Of a stretch of 64,000 bases of DNA, positions 1-12,424 are shown one piece after another. Below the pieces are notes generated by a model that made no database searches, was not told the DNA's origin, and saw nothing but the letters and a program-made list of their open reading frames with translations. The stretch lies in NCBI RefSeq assembly GCF_949987515.2, contig NC_082684.1:49690006-49754005 (forward strand), read 5' to 3'. This stretch comes from Delphinus delphis. Taxonomy: Eukaryota; Chordata; Mammalia; Artiodactyla; Delphinidae. Position 1 is the first letter of the stretch. Every line of letters starts with the position of its first letter. The position numbers and the translations under genes are program-made.

Positions 1-2024
1 CACAGTTTTATGTGCTTACAAATTCAGTGACATAACTGAGATCTTTTAGTTCTCATGTATGAAAATTAGTGAGAAATTAAAAGTCATTTGTCTCCTAAGT
101 CCCCTTGTGACAAAATAAATTTAAAGAGGAAAATAGCGGGTAGAGGGAAGGGAGAGACAAGTACGTTGAGTGTTCCATAGACCAGATCATCGGAAGTGTG
201 CTGGATACCTCGGCCTTGTCAGAACCAAGCAAGCGACAGATAGGCAGAAAGGTTCTATCAGCTCAGCCAGGGGTTCATTGTCCTCTTCTAACAAAATAAT
301 CATCTTAAAATTTATAGGCAGAAATGATATAAAAGAACAAGTATATTTTTTTGGCATTTTAAGTATATTTCTGTAAATCTAAAACATTTATAAGTCTATC
401 CTGGAAAACATCAAAATGCATTCAAACCTGTAAGCAGTTATTAATTCTGTTTACTTTCAGTTTTTTCTTGCACCTTTTGCCAAGATGGTTAAAAAAAATT
501 ATGTGTATTCCTGTTCAGGAAAAGACCTAACCTGCCTTTTACCATAAATATAGAAAGGAATATGTGACCTGGAAAAGCCTATTGTTTAAGAATGGATTAA
601 AGCACAACCAAATAAAATGGTTTTTCATAAGCCTTGCACATTTTATCCTAATAGCTCTGATCAAAGAAGAAACTGTTCCTTAAAAAATTATCTTGGGAAG
701 TAGAATGCTGAACCTTGTGCTTTGGTATGGGAATAACTACCTTCTGTCATTAGCCAGTACACATAGATGGTTAATCCTCATCTACTGCTGATTTATTCAT
801 TGAAGCTGACTGAGATTTTTCTTTATCCTCTCTTTACTCTTACTTTCCTTGCAGCTTGCATGTTAAGAAGCAACTGTTTGACACCAAACACTTATCACTC
901 TCTGCCATGCTCCAGGAAGAGCCTGTGAGAGGGCCGTGCTGCTCTGACCTGTGTGGTATATCAGTCTAAGATATTATCTAGTCTCTGAACAAAGCCAGTT
1001 GCAGAGAGAAGTAAATGTGAACGTGGGGGATTAAACAGTTTCTACCTAAGGCAGGTCTTCATAACAGGCTTTTTGATTTTGTAAGGAGCAAATGCTCAGA
1101 AGGTCAGATATACACAGATTCAGTTATAATTATAACTCACCCAAAGCCAAAGGGAAGTGACTTTATAACATAATCTACCAGTTTTGATCATCTGTACTTT
1201 AATTTCTTTTCATCAGTGCACATAATCAACAGCTGATTTTATTATAGATGTGCTACTTACTGAGGGTATTTATGCCATCACCCAGACACACCAATTCATG
1301 AACTTGAGAAGATGGTGTCACTTGTGCTGTGCCATCCCTACCCCCACGTCTGTGACATGTTATCCCAGGAGCATTAGTCGCATAAAATCAAATGTAATAT
1401 TGGACTTCCATCCAATCTAATAAATCTTACATGGCACAGATAAATCTGTGGTGCTTTTAACAAGCAGTTATTATTGATTTTATTGACCATCAATCATCTG
1501 GCCCAGACTCAGCAAGGAAATACGATAAACAACTTTTAGCACACAGTCAGTGCAGTGTGAAGAAGCTCCATGTTTACATTCAACTCGTGTTATCTGGCTA
1601 CCTTCTGCCACTATGGAAGCAAATCTCCCGTTGGTGGAACTAAAATATTATTCAGAAGTTAATAAAATTTTCTCTACATTCTACTTGGAGGAACAAAAAA
1701 TACGGAATATAGGAACTTGTATGAGCACTGAATTTCCAGGCTAGCTTCAACAAGCATGATAAGCAAGTGTACAGAGTGTAACTACCATTCCCTTACCATT
1801 CAAAACTGACACGTTTCCACGTGAACAAAGAATTGTTGCTCTGGTCACTGTATATAGAAATTTTGTGGAAAAGTTTGACTTGACAGTAAGGTCCTGCTAT
1901 GTAGGTTAAAAAACATATTAATAAATATTGGTATTAATTGGAAAGTCAACACACGAATATTTTACATTAATTTAAAAAAACAGCAAGACAAAGAGAAAAT
2001 TAATGCTTCCAGCATTGAGAATAT
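1..2024. other. TRIM9: Intronic sequence, no repeat recognised
   Basis: AT-rich sequence with only short chance reading frames (70 codons or fewer). I recognise no mobile element, RNA gene or exon here. Confidence 0.5.
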
Positions 2025-2029
2025 CCTTG

Positions 2030-2365
2030 ATTCTTGTTTTCCAAAGAGGCTGCATCATCTTACATTCCTACCAGCAATGGATGAGGGTTCCAATTTCTCC
2101 ATATCCTCCCCAACACTTGTAATTGCCTGGCTTTTTGCCTAGAGCCATCCTAGTTGATGTGAATGGGCGTCTCATTGTGGTTTTGATTTGCAATTCCCTA
2201 ATGACTGTGATGTTGAACATCTTTCCATGTGTTTACTGGCTATCCTTATATATTTTTAAGAGAAATGTCTATTCAAAGCCTATACCCATTTTGAAATTGG
2301 GTTACTTCTCTTTTATCGTTGAGTTGTAAGAATTCTTTATATGTTCTGAAGTTTACTCACTTTTT
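2030..2365 (-). mobile_element. Old LINE-1 fragment (ORF2 3' part)
   Basis: Read on the minus strand this matches the degenerate end of L1 ORF2. On the + strand the landmarks are ccagcaatggatgaggg, ccaatttctccatatcc and caacacttgt, which are the reverse complement of the familiar L1 segment coding for the late ORF2 region. It is heavily mutated and has no A-tail or target duplication, so it is an ancient L1M-type piece. Confidence 0.75.
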
Positions 2366-2576
2366 GAATGAAAGGAACAGAGGTGTGAGCCTCTCATCTC
2401 TCAGAGACACAGGAAATAAAAAAAAAATCAGACACAGATATGAGTGGGAGAAAAAACTTGTCAAGACTGGCCTACCAGGACCTACTGCTGCTTCCTTACC
2501 CAGTAACCTCTATCAGCCAGTTCTGAAGCAGAGCTCAGATAGGCTCTACCAGGATTGGCTCATGACAAATAGGAAA

Positions 2577-2673
2577 CATGGAGAAACATGTTTCTCCATG
2601 GAGAAACATTCTCCATGGAGAAATCCAAAAACATGGAGAAATCCAAATTATTTCCTCCAAGGAGGAAATAATT
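2577..2673. repeat. Cluster of three palindromes
   Basis: Three inverted repeats lie within 97 bp. At 2577-2600 a 24-bp perfect palindrome has the half-site catggagaaaca. At 2609-2622 there is a 14-bp perfect palindrome, ttctccatggagaa. At 2646-2673 a 13-bp arm (aattatttcctcc), a 2-base spacer and its exact complement follow. The first two share the word tctccatggaga, so the block looks like local copying in both orientations. Confidence 0.9.
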
Positions 2674-2679
2674 CCGTTA

Positions 2680-3055
2680 TGAAAATCCCTGAATATGATG
2701 GCTGTGCCTCCTCTTTACTTCAAGTGCCACTCCTCCCGAAGTTAGTGATGGAGTTCACTTTAGTACAATATCATAAAGTTCCAGTGGTTCTGCGGTTCCT
2801 GTTACTTACAGGTTACCATTGTGGTATTCAAACAAGTCACTTCAGGGTGTCAAAGTGGTGGACGTTTCCCCTGTATTTGAGAGTTATAAAATGATAGAAT
2901 CGGGATCTTTTGCCCAACCCCCTCAACAGTCAGAGAAATAAATCCCAGAGCACTTCAGTAAATTATGTACAGTATGTATTACCAAAAATGCCTTTGATTT
3001 CTTAGAACTTATATTAATTGTTCTGAACAACCAAGGACCTATTTTCAGTTGCTTC
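2680..3055. other. TRIM9: Intronic sequence, nothing recognised
   Basis: Ordinary sequence between the palindrome cluster and the TG microsatellite. A 191-codon frame ending at 2894 covers the palindromes and old L1 edge and shows no domain. Confidence 0.5.
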
Positions 3056-3058
3056 TGT

Positions 3059-3102
<44 letters not shown>

Positions 3103-3118
3103 ACGCACATGTGTGTGA
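3056..3118. repeat. (TG)n microsatellite
   Basis: About 63 bp of TG/TGTA repeat, with an uninterrupted TG core and an imperfect end (gcacgcacatgtgtgtg). It is likely to vary in length between individuals. Confidence 0.95.
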
Positions 3119-4492
3119 AGCTCAATTGAAACACCTTTTCTCTCTTTTGGAGGCCTTCTTGTGCCCCCAGAAAGCATAATCACAGTTTTTTTCCCACACT
3201 CCATGACTACAACTATCAAAGTTTACCTTAACCTTGTTGTTCTCTCTTGAAGGAGAGATTATATATGTCTATACTATTGAATAATGTTCCTTCATTATAA
3301 ATGATAGTCCTTTTTTAACATTTGCCTTCAGTACGCAGTGCCTTTGCTCAAAGCATCGATCTAATGGTAGGAATTTCAGCATAAAGGCCGGAAAAGGAAG
3401 AATTTGTAGGCAACAGGCTTTCCTTTGTCCCTCTCGCAGGGAGAACTGCTGCATTACAGCATGGCTGTCCCCTGATTGGCTCCTGCCCTGGCCAAAAGCA
3501 CAAAAGAAGTTTATGAGACGATGCGAAAGAGTCTCCTGTTGCTCCTCTCCCCCTTCTGGTGCACTGCTTGCCAGCTTTGTTGGCACCTTACTGGCCACCA
3601 CCCCTTTCTACTCCTCCCCCGCCAACTCCCACTGTGATCTCCTGTGAATCTCCTGGTTTCTGCTCACCTGTCTGCGGGCCCAGCTTTGGTTTCAATGTAT
3701 GCCCCTTCCTTCCACCCATCTCCATGCCTTGCTCTGACCAGTGTGTTTCCAGTCTGCTCATCTAGCTTCAGACCCTTGATAGCAACTTCCGGGGAGTCTC
3801 TCTGCCCAGCCCATCTGGCCTGTGCACCCTCTGCCTCCAACCTAACACTGACTTTCCCAGCCCTGGCTTCCTTCCCAGTAAACGTCCCAGTGCTGACAGC
3901 TCCTCAGCTCATACCACGTGGGTAGCAGCTGCAGGGTCGGCACTGATCCCAGCAAAAGATTACTGTAATGTACTTGGCCGATCACCTGTAATGTTAAAAT
4001 AAGATTACAACGTATACATCTGGGTTGTATACAAATGAACTCACATGACACTTTTCTTTTGAAACATGCCATAAAATGATTTAACTAGATACAAACACAG
4101 AATCCATTGACTTATAGCCACCACTGAAATGAAATATGGCGCTGTTTAGTAGAACCTGGAAGCTCTGCTTACACTGAAGGCAGGAATTAAAGAATAATTT
4201 ATAAATTTTATCTGCAAAACTGGGAAGGAATGAATTAGTAGGTAGAAGATTATTACCCAGTTTGGAGGCTGGCCAAAGACGGTCAATTACTCTCTTCTGA
4301 GTGGAGCCAAATAGTTCAATTATATTAAAATTTCACTCCCTTAGGTCTTATATTTACTTTTATAAGAACAAAGTCATCAATTTACAATTCACGTTATTTA
4401 ATTTGCATGTTATGAGGGCTTTTGGGTTATGGTCAGTTATTAAGTTTTCTAAAACTATGTATAGAAGGTTATTATCGTGAGATACAGCCATC
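3119..4492. other. TRIM9: Intronic sequence, no repeat assigned
   Basis: Includes a more GC-rich, pyrimidine-rich block at about 3540-3930. It gives overlapping short frames in several phases (up to 110 codons), the usual effect of biased composition. I recognise no domain or repeat. Confidence 0.45.
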
Positions 4493-4508
4493 AAAAATTA
4501 ACCCAGTG

Positions 4509-4731
4509 GGGCTTCCCTGGTGGCACAGTGGTTGGGAGTCCGCCTGCCGATGCAGGGGACACGGGTTCGTGCCCAAGTCTGGGAGGATCCCACATGCTGC
4601 GGAGCGGCTGGGCCCCTGAGCCATGGCCCCTGAACCATGGCAGCTGGGCCTGCACGTCCGGAGCCTGTGCCCCGGAGAGGGAGTGGCCACAGCAGTGAGA
4701 GGCCCGCATACCTCAAAAAAAAAAAAAAAAA
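4509..4731 (+). mobile_element. CHR-type SINE (short subfamily)
   Basis: A tRNA-related SINE starting ggcttccctggtggcacag, with the pol III A-box region (gtggttgggagtcc) and B-box region (gggttcgtgccc), and ending in a long A-tract. It is flanked by a perfect 16-bp target-site duplication, aaaaattaacccagtg, at 4493-4508 and 4732-4747. The exact duplication and long A-tail suggest a fairly recent insertion. A slip copy, ccatggcccctgaaccatgg, occurs in its middle. Confidence 0.95.
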
Positions 4732-4747
4732 AAAAATTAACCCAGTG

Positions 4748-5954
4748 TTTTTAGAGAAATTCTATAGTTAGTATATCTGAAGGGATTGGTATAAAATTTG
4801 CATAAATATTAGATTTGAAAATTAATTTCATTTAGTATTTGTTCGTATCACATGATTTTCTTCAGGGATTAAATCGTATTTATCAGTGGTCTACTAAACC
4901 CACTACGTTCCTACTGTTCTTTAATCTTCCCAGCCATGTTAAGGAATTTAGATGGTCTGTATTCAGAGCTCAATCCTCACTGTAACTTCCTCAAGGCCTA
5001 GTGTGGGCTGAGTGAGGACCTTACTGTTGTTGAATCAAGTTCAGGATACTGATGGTGCAGCGTGAGACCACTGGCTGTTTAGCCAGCTCTGATCTCCGGG
5101 TTTATTCAGCTGCTCAACTGGGGAAACTCATACAATGAGGGAGATTTCCAGTTTGATCATAAAAACAAAGCACTTTTATGTACCCAGAAAGAGGAGTGGA
5201 TAATGGTTACACAGATAATGGCGTGTGACCATTTTAACTCCCAAGCACCTCTGAGAAGAACTGGTTCTTGTAATGTATTAAAACAAAGGTCACGGAATAG
5301 TTGTTGCTAGAACAGGATTTGCTGTGTGAACTGTGCTATGAGATGTGATGTCGCATCAGTGTCTTTTCCACCATGAACTATTTCTTTGATTTAACAGTGA
5401 TCATCATCATAACTGGGTTAGGAGGGCTTCATCCATGTTGAAGTTGAGACTCAGGGCCAGGACTAAAGTCTGACAGCTCATGATCACCTTACCTCAAACC
5501 TTAAAATACCCTATTGAGGCCACCATGTCACCTACCAGAAACATGAGACTCCTTCCTCCCCACTCCTAAAAGCAGTTGACCATGTATGCCATTGTGAAGT
5601 TGCCACATCAGTGCCTTGTTGGCTGAGAGCAAATGATGGCAAGCATTTTAAAACTATATATAAGCTAGAAGAATCTGAGTTGCACAGCAGGAATTCAGGT
5701 AACAGACAATAAAATGGAGAAACAGGAAATAGAATGAGCATGGCGGAATGTAAAAACTAGTCTCTGGTTAAGCCCTTTTATAGTAAGCGCTGTAACGGGA
5801 GTTAGAACCAAAGGACTAGAGCCCAGCTGAAGAGGCCTTTTCATGATAAAGCTGTAGTGGAAGTGCCTGCATGGTACTGGGCCAGAAAAGTTAGTATAGG
5901 GCCGGAAGAGCTGTGTTCTGTTCCTGGGTCTGCTATTATTCAGGCAACACAATG
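4748..5954. other. TRIM9: Intronic sequence, nothing recognised
   Basis: About 1.2 kb with no repeat or coding feature I can support. Confidence 0.5.
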
Positions 5955-6206
5955 GAGGAGTTAAGAACACGGACCTTGAAGCAGACTGCCTGGGTTTAAA
6001 CGCTAGATTTTCTACCATTTAACTGCATGAACTTGGGTAAGTTACTTGACCTCTCTGTGCCTTGGTTTTCTCATCTGTAAAATGGGGATAATAATCAGAT
6101 TGATCTCCAAGGATTGTTGTGAGGATGAAAGGAATGGTAGATACAACACCCTTGGAACAGAACCTGATCAGAATAAGTGCATGATTAATGTGAGCTATTG
6201 TTACCT
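5955..6206 (+). mobile_element. MIR SINE
   Basis: Matches the mammal-wide MIR in its sense orientation: tgcctgggtt, the core ttacttgacctctctgtgcc, then ctcatctgtaaaatggggat and a tail around gaataagtgcatg. It is diverged, as expected for this ancient family. Confidence 0.9.
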
Positions 6207-6230
6207 GTTAAATAGGACAGGAAATAATAA

Positions 6231-6254
6231 TAAGTCATATATGTATATGACTTA
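6231..6254. repeat. Short AT-rich palindrome
   Basis: An 11-bp arm (taagtcatata), a 2-base loop and the exact complementary arm. It sits between the MIR and an old repeat. Confidence 0.8.
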
Positions 6255-6660
6255 TTTTTAGGAATTGGCTCACACAGTTGGAGGCTGAGAAGTCCCATGA
6301 TCTGCCAGCTACAAGCTGGAGACACAGGCAAGCTGGTGGTGTAGTTCACTCTGAGTCTGAAGGCCTTCGAACCAGGGGAGCTGATGGTGTTATTCCCAGT
6401 CTGAGGGCAGGGGAAGAGCAAGGTCCCAGCTCAAGCAGTCAGTCATAGAGACAAATCTTCCTTTCCTCCACCTTTTTGGTCTATTCAGGCCCTCAGTGGA
6501 TTGGATGATGCCTGCTCACACTGGGAAGGGCAAACTGCTTTACTCAGTCTACCAATCCAAATGCTGCTACTCTCATCCCAAAACATCCTCACGGGCACAC
6601 CCAGAAATAATGTGTAGCCAAATAGCTGTGATCCAGTCATGCTGACACATAAAATTAACC
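6255..6660. mobile_element. Old interspersed repeat, family not assigned
   Basis: Contains phrases I know from a widespread placental repeat: aggaattggctcacac, gaggctgagaagtccc, tctattcaggccctcag, and the end gacacataaaattaacc. I am confident that it is an old interspersed repeat but not of its family name. Confidence 0.6.
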
Positions 6661-6960
6661 AGCACATGGGGTTAGTCAGAAGCTGGCCAAGAGCAGTGAG
6701 AAATTCAGGTAGGCTTGAGAGCGAGGGTAGCACAGCCATCCACATTGCCGTCTGCTCTTCCCCAATGGCTGCTCCAAGGATTCCTGACTCTCACTCACCT
6801 CTGGGTGTTTGTGAGGAATTCGGGCCAATACTTCAAGGAGGACAGCAAAAATGGAAAAAAAGATTGACAGGCAACAAGCTGCTATGGACTGCTTCCAAAA
6901 TGCAGCCCCAAGTGGGCATGTGTTCCTGTAAACTTCATGTAAACAAAACCATATTTTTAA

Positions 6961-7298
6961 AATTTTTTTAATTAATTTATTTTATTTTATTTATTTTATT
7001 TTTGGCTGTGTTGGGTCTTTGTTGCTGCGCGTGGGCTTTTCTGTAGTTGCAGCGAGCAGGGGCTACTCTTCTTTGTGATGTGCGGGCTTCTCATTGTGGT
7101 GGCTTCTCTTGTGGAGCATGGGCTCTAGGCACGCGGGTTCAGTAGTTGTGGCTTGCGGGCTCTAGAGCGCAGGCTCAGTAGTTGTGGCACACGGGCTTAG
7201 TTGCTCTGTGGCATGTGGGGTCTTCCTAGACCAGGGTTCGAATGCTATCCCCTGCATTGGCAGGCAGATTCTTAACCACTGAGCCACCAGGGAAGCCC
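6961..7298 (-). mobile_element. CHR-2-like SINE (long subfamily)
   Basis: Minus-strand copy: the T-rich tail is at 6961-7003 and the tRNA-related head ends at 7298 (ccaccagggaagccc on the + strand). It contains the (gccacaactactgagcc)-type internal repeats that define the longer CHR form. Its flanks, about 6942-6960 and 7299-7316, resemble an imperfect target duplication (aacaaaacc... against aacaaaatc...), so it is older than its neighbour at 7525. Confidence 0.9.
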
Positions 7299-7524
7299 AA
7301 CAAAATCACATTTTAAATGTACTAGAAACATTTCCTACAAAGAAATCTCCGGTATATATTTTTCAAATGTAAATATCTGTTGTAAATCTACATTGCCTAG
7401 ATTCTAGGACACCAACAAGTTAATAACAGGCTTTAATTTATTTCTAGGAAAAAAATGATAAACAAGAAAAAGAATTTTAAAAAGAATTACAAGGTACATC
7501 CCAAATTCAGAAACATTAACATGG

Positions 7525-7728
7525 GCTTTCCTGGTGGCACAGTGGTTGGGAGTCCGCCTGCCGATGCAGGGGACATGGGTTCGTGCCCCGGTCCGGGAGG
7601 ATCCCACGTGCCGTGGAGCGGCTGGGCCCGTGAGCCATGGCTGCTGAGCCTGCGCGTCCGGAGCCTGTGCTCCGCAACGGGAGAGGCCACAGCAGTGAGA
7701 GGCCCGCGTACCGCAAAAAAAAAAAAAA
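7525..7728 (+). mobile_element. CHR-type SINE (short subfamily)
   Basis: Starts gctttcctggtggcacag, carries the A and B boxes, and ends gtaccgc followed by A's. A perfect 16-bp target duplication, agaaacattaacatgg, lies at 7509-7524 and 7729-7744. Confidence 0.95.
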
Positions 7729-7744
7729 AGAAACATTAACATGG

Positions 7745-8964
7745 AGTAAGAGTGGGGGAGAGGTCCATCAGGAATTTATGAAAGTGGCAACCAAGTCCCA
7801 ATATAAATAGAAAAAGCAAGAGACACAGAGTTAGAGGTCCCTGTTCTGACCTCTTGGGCAACCCACTTGGCTTCTCTGGACATCCAGCTTCTTATGTATA
7901 GAATAAGGATGTAAGATTAGATGAGAGCTAGAGTCACCGTCAGTGTCAAATTTAATTGGGATCTAGATTTATTGATGTTTCTCTGGTTCATTTCCTGACA
8001 AGAGTTTCTTGGATAAAACTCTCTGCTGCCTGCTGCTTGTGCCTTTGTGAAGAGACACTTTAATTTTCCTACTGTTTCAAGTTTCTCAGTTGGGGGCTTC
8101 AATATTTGGGGATCAAAAGAAGATGGAACGGGTAGCTGCAGCATCTTCCGTTCCCCTCATATTACCCTGGCCTTGGAAGTGCCCCAGGGGCTCCAGAGCC
8201 GTGTGAGAGGGAGGCTGACAGCACAGGGTGGAATGGGCAGAGGCAGCTAGGTGGGGAGAGGGGAGAACGCGCCACCCAGCTTTGACTTCTGCTTCTCTAT
8301 CCTGGGTGGGACAACCCACTGGCGGGTCTGTAATGACCCCTGTCTACAGATGACACTCACTGTCACCTCCTTGCAGAGAAAGAAAAGGGCAGGGCGGAGG
8401 GGGGTGGTCAAAAAGGAACAAAAAAGCTACTTTGATTATTTACTTCCTAAAATGAGAAGATTTGATTGAGAGAGATCAAAGATGAAAACAAAATGGGTAA
8501 ATGTGCTTTAGCCTTCTCCCTTACCCACCATGAGGATTTTGAAGTTTGAGTCTTGATGTGGAGTTCCTTATCTCAGTGCAAGAGCCACTAATCTTCTAAG
8601 GGGAATGTTCATTTTAGATGCCAAATTTCTTCAATTTCAAGTGATTATTATTTATGCAGAAGAAATTTATCACTGCTGTGGTTCAGTGGCACACTGGAAA
8701 AAAAAAAAAGTAAAGCCCTGATTTGTAGGGTTTGCCATGTCTGACTTCAAGCTATCCTGATGTGAAAGCAATGACCTTGGAGCTGGGATGAGAGTCAGAA
8801 CAAGCCAGCTCCAGCACACCACCACTCATTGTTAGTGCTTTTGCTTTATGTCAGACCCAGGAAGTGCCAGATTGCAAGTTTTCTGAAATTACTTCTAAAA
8901 TTATTTGAGTCTGCAGCTGCAAAAAAAAAAAAAAAAAGGAAACGTTACAGCAAGTTTTAGTGGA
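7745..8964. other. TRIM9: Intronic sequence, little recognised
   Basis: No definite repeat. A short stretch near 7840-7925 is faintly MIR-like. A-runs occur at about 8699-8709 and 8922-8937 with no recognisable element upstream. Confidence 0.45.
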
Positions 8965-9700
8965 GAAATCGTGAATGTACAACTCAATGAATTTTCACAA
9001 ACTGATCACACCTGTGCCTGCCAAGGGTCCAAATATCCTGGCTTCTGACAGCATGTTAATTGTGCCCGGTTTTGTATTTCACATGAATGTAATCAGACAG
9101 CACACACTCCAGCATGGCTTTTTTTTTTTTTTTTTGATTATCTTTATGTTTGTTGGCTTCATTCGTATTGTTGCCTGTAGTTTTAAATCATTCATTTTCA
9201 TTGTTTTACAGTATTCCATTTTAGGAATATTCCACAATGTATCCATTCTACCATTGGTGGACATCTGGGCAGTTTCCAGGTATTGGCTATTACGAGTAGT
9301 GCAGCTGTAAACATTACACTACATGTCTTTGGGTGTACGCACGTAAGCAGTTCTGTGCGTTATATCCCTAGGAAGGGAGCTGCTGGGTCATAGTGTACAC
9401 GTAAGCTCACCATTAGTCCATGCTGCCAAACAGTGTTACCAGGTGGCGGTGCCCTAGTGCGTTCCCACCAGCAGCACCCCCTCATTCTCACCAACACTTG
9501 CTATTAATTGTGTTTGCATTTTAGCTATCCTGGTAGGTATATAGCGGTATCACAGTGTTGTGATAGCCAATGGTATTGAAAAGGTTTTCATATGTTTTCT
9601 GGTCATTTTAATATCTTCTTTTACATGTAGTCAGCTAAGTAATTTGCCCACTCTTCCACTGAGTTGTCTGCCTTCTTATTACTCACTTGTCTTTTAAATT
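8965..9700 (-). mobile_element. Old LINE-1 fragment (minus strand)
   Basis: On the + strand it shows the reversed L1 landmarks: gtattccattttaggaa, gtatccattctaccatt, ggacatctgggcagtttcc, tgctgggtcatagtg, and caccaacacttg. Interruptions and divergence mark it as an ancient L1M/HAL1-type remnant of the ORF2 end and 3' region. Confidence 0.75.
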
Positions 9701-10544
9701 TCTTTTCTTTCTTTTTTTTTTTTTTACTCACAGATACTAAAAGAACCCTAATTCTGAAATAAGCTGCTTTTCCTTGGGGCCCACAGGTGCTAATTAGAAA
9801 AGATTTGCCACCTCTGCTTTCTCTATACACTGTACATCTCCCTATCAAGTCATCAGATTTTGTGCATATTTCATAGTGTCACTTAGCAGTATTATGAAGC
9901 AATTTAGGGAGAAGGGCGTTTTAAGAGCAAACAGTGCAAATGCAAATACATTTTCAAAAGAGAACAATTCTTTCTTAAATAAAAGTAGAGCTATTCAAAT
10001 AGTCTGTTAGAAAAAAATGAGTTGAAACCTAAATAATCTCAAAAAAGTAATTCTGATTCCATATTAAATATGAATTTTTTTAAGTTTCCAGAGGTAAGGC
10101 TTCTTTTTCCTTTCCATTATCTCAATAGAAAGGCTTTGTTCCTTATCCTCAGTCTTTTTTTTTAGAACCTTGTCCACTAAAAATTGAATTCCTCTTACCT
10201 ATTGTGTGAGCTGTCTTATTTTTTAAATCCTTATTTAGGTATGGGAGTGCAATCTATTCATCCATAGCGGATTCTATGGCAAGAATATAGAAAATTATAA
10301 AGAATAGTTCACTATTTCAGAGCTTAGGGAACTTTCCTTGGATGGCTGGATGTGGGACAGATATACCAACAGGTTTGCCATAGAAGCCTAATTACTTTAT
10401 CCTCCTTCAGTATTTTTTCTCATGTAATAAGGCAAAGTATGAAGATAACTATTTTGGGAGTGAGAGTTAAGTTTCCCTATGAGAAGGCAGAAATAAATGT
10501 CTTGAAATATTTCAGAAAGAATTGGGGATATTCCCAGTAATTTG
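9701..10544. other. TRIM9: Intronic sequence, nothing recognised
   Basis: Begins with a T-run (about 9712-9725). Otherwise ordinary AT-rich sequence. Confidence 0.5.
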
Positions 10545-11470
10545 AATTGGATCATAGACCTAAAAGTATAAGTTGGAACCATAAAGCTTCTAGAAGAAAA
10601 CGTAGAAGAATATATTTTCAGTTTTGAAAAAGCAAAAATTTCTTAAAGAGGACACAAAAAATGCTAACCATAAAAGAAAAAAATATAAATTAATGTCATC
10701 AAAATTTATAATTTTTCTACAAATCAAAAGGCATCAAGACGTAGACCAGGAAAAAATAAAACATATATCAAAGAATTTGAATCTGGTATATATATTCCTG
10801 CAACAAAAAGCAAACAATCCAATTTTAAAATGACAAAATACTTGAATAGACACTTTACCAAAGAAAATAGAGGAATGGCCATTAAGCACATGAAAAAGTA
10901 CTCAACATCATTAATCATTAAATAAATGTGAATTAAAACCACAATAAGATACCATTTTATATTATATTATACATTATAATTATTTTTACATTATATTTTA
11001 TATAATTTTTATACAATAAAAAAGACTGACAATACCAAACACTAGCAAAGGAATGAAGCAACTAGAAATTTCATCCATCACTGGTGGGAGAATAAGTGAT
11101 TTTTGGAAAGCTGACAATTTCTCATAGATTTAAACGTGAATCAATAATGAATTTATCACTATTACACTATGAATCAATAATACCACTCTTAGGCATTTAC
11201 CCAAGAATAATGAAAACATATGTCTACAAAAGACTTGTGCAAGAATATTTATAGTAGTCGTATTCATAATAACCTAAAACTGGACACAACTCAAATGTCT
11301 ATGAATAGGAGCATGGATAAACAATTGTAGAATATCCACATAGTGGAATACTACTCATCAACACAAAGGAATGAGCATGCAACAGAACGAATGAATCTCA
11401 AAAACTTGATGTTGAGGAAAAGCAACTGACACAAAAGAACATATACTGTATGGTTCTATAAAAAATAAGA
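10545..11470 (+). mobile_element. Old LINE-1 fragment (ORF2 3' half)
   Basis: Sense-strand L1 landmarks run in order: aagcttctagaagaaaac, gacactttaccaaag, catgaaaaagtactcaacatc, gtgaattaaaaccacaa, ccaagaataatgaaaac, and gtggaatactactcatc. It is broken by many stops and an AT-rich insert at about 10955-11020. An ancient L1M copy. Confidence 0.8.
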
Positions 11471-12412
11471 AGAGTGTGATATGTGCAGAGAATGTTATGA
11501 TGTTGACCTAAGAAGTAATGAAGGAATAAAGAGGTTGGCAAGGTGGTAACAGGAAGATTGGCTGATATAGGACTTTGAAGGGTAGTCTAGAGAATGAGAA
11601 TTGACTAAACAAAATAATAATATTTAGACTCTTGACAGGTAAGTAATATGATAAAAATGCTTTCTGAAGACTATCCTACCAGTCAAGTGCATTTTTCTTT
11701 ATAGAAGAAAGAAACAGAAAGCTAGAAAACCCATTACAGATTCTGAAGTTTTCCAGGCAGGAGGTGATTTGTCTGTGTATTCCAGTTTAGTGGAATTTTT
11801 TTTTTGAGTGAAAGAGCCATAAAAATCTTGAAACTGGGACAAAACATTTCTTTTACAGAATTTATTCCACATTTTCCACTTAATGAATTATTTGGAACCT
11901 GGTTTTAGAGCCTTGCTAGTAATTATTCTAAAGAACCTACACTGATAGCGGTAGCTAGAGGAATATTAAATTCCCTAGTAAAGCTGTATTGTTTTCCCAT
12001 TCTTCTCATTGTGCCCCCAATTCTATGTCCCCAATTTGTGGTGGACAATCGAAAGTAAATTTTGAAAGACAGGACTACCCCATCGTGTATTTTTAGCAGA
12101 TGGCCTGTAACTTCCTATTACTAAGGAAGGCACCTGGGTAAACACTATGCTTATGGGGTCCACTATTGCTCTTTCTGTAGAACTTAATTCAAAAGGCATG
12201 TGGTAACCATTGTAACATCAGGCAAAGTTGTAGAAGAGGTGATTAGAGGAAATGAAAAATCCCAGCCCTTCTTATCTCTGATTTTCTGTGCTCCACTCTT
12301 TCCCTCCTTGGAGGAAAGAGCTGACTTCCCAAAAACCATTATGGGGAGGATGGGCATTGGGCTGGTCCTAGGCCTAGCCAACTTAGCCTCCATTTCATCA
12401 CTTCTTCCTTAA
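11471..12412. other. TRIM9: Intronic sequence, nothing recognised
   Basis: No mobile element or exon recognised between the old L1 and the next SINE. Confidence 0.5.
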
Positions 12413-12424
12413 AAACACATTCTG

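Noticed and set aside
2319..2894. 191-codon open frame on the + strand
   Set aside because: It overlaps the old L1 edge and the palindrome cluster, shows no domain, and has no splice or promoter context. Likely chance.
2923..3219. Frame with a His-Thr repeat run
   Set aside because: Translation of the TG/CA microsatellite.
4509..4580. tRNA-like A and B boxes as a tRNA gene
   Set aside because: They belong to the tRNA-derived head of a SINE; no cloverleaf acceptor stem or independent tRNA is present.
4472..4716. Several overlapping frames of about 72 codons around the SINE
   Set aside because: All are translations of a CHR SINE; the same peptides recur at each CHR copy (for example 7404-7742, 55101-55384, 59937-60207, 62184-62459).
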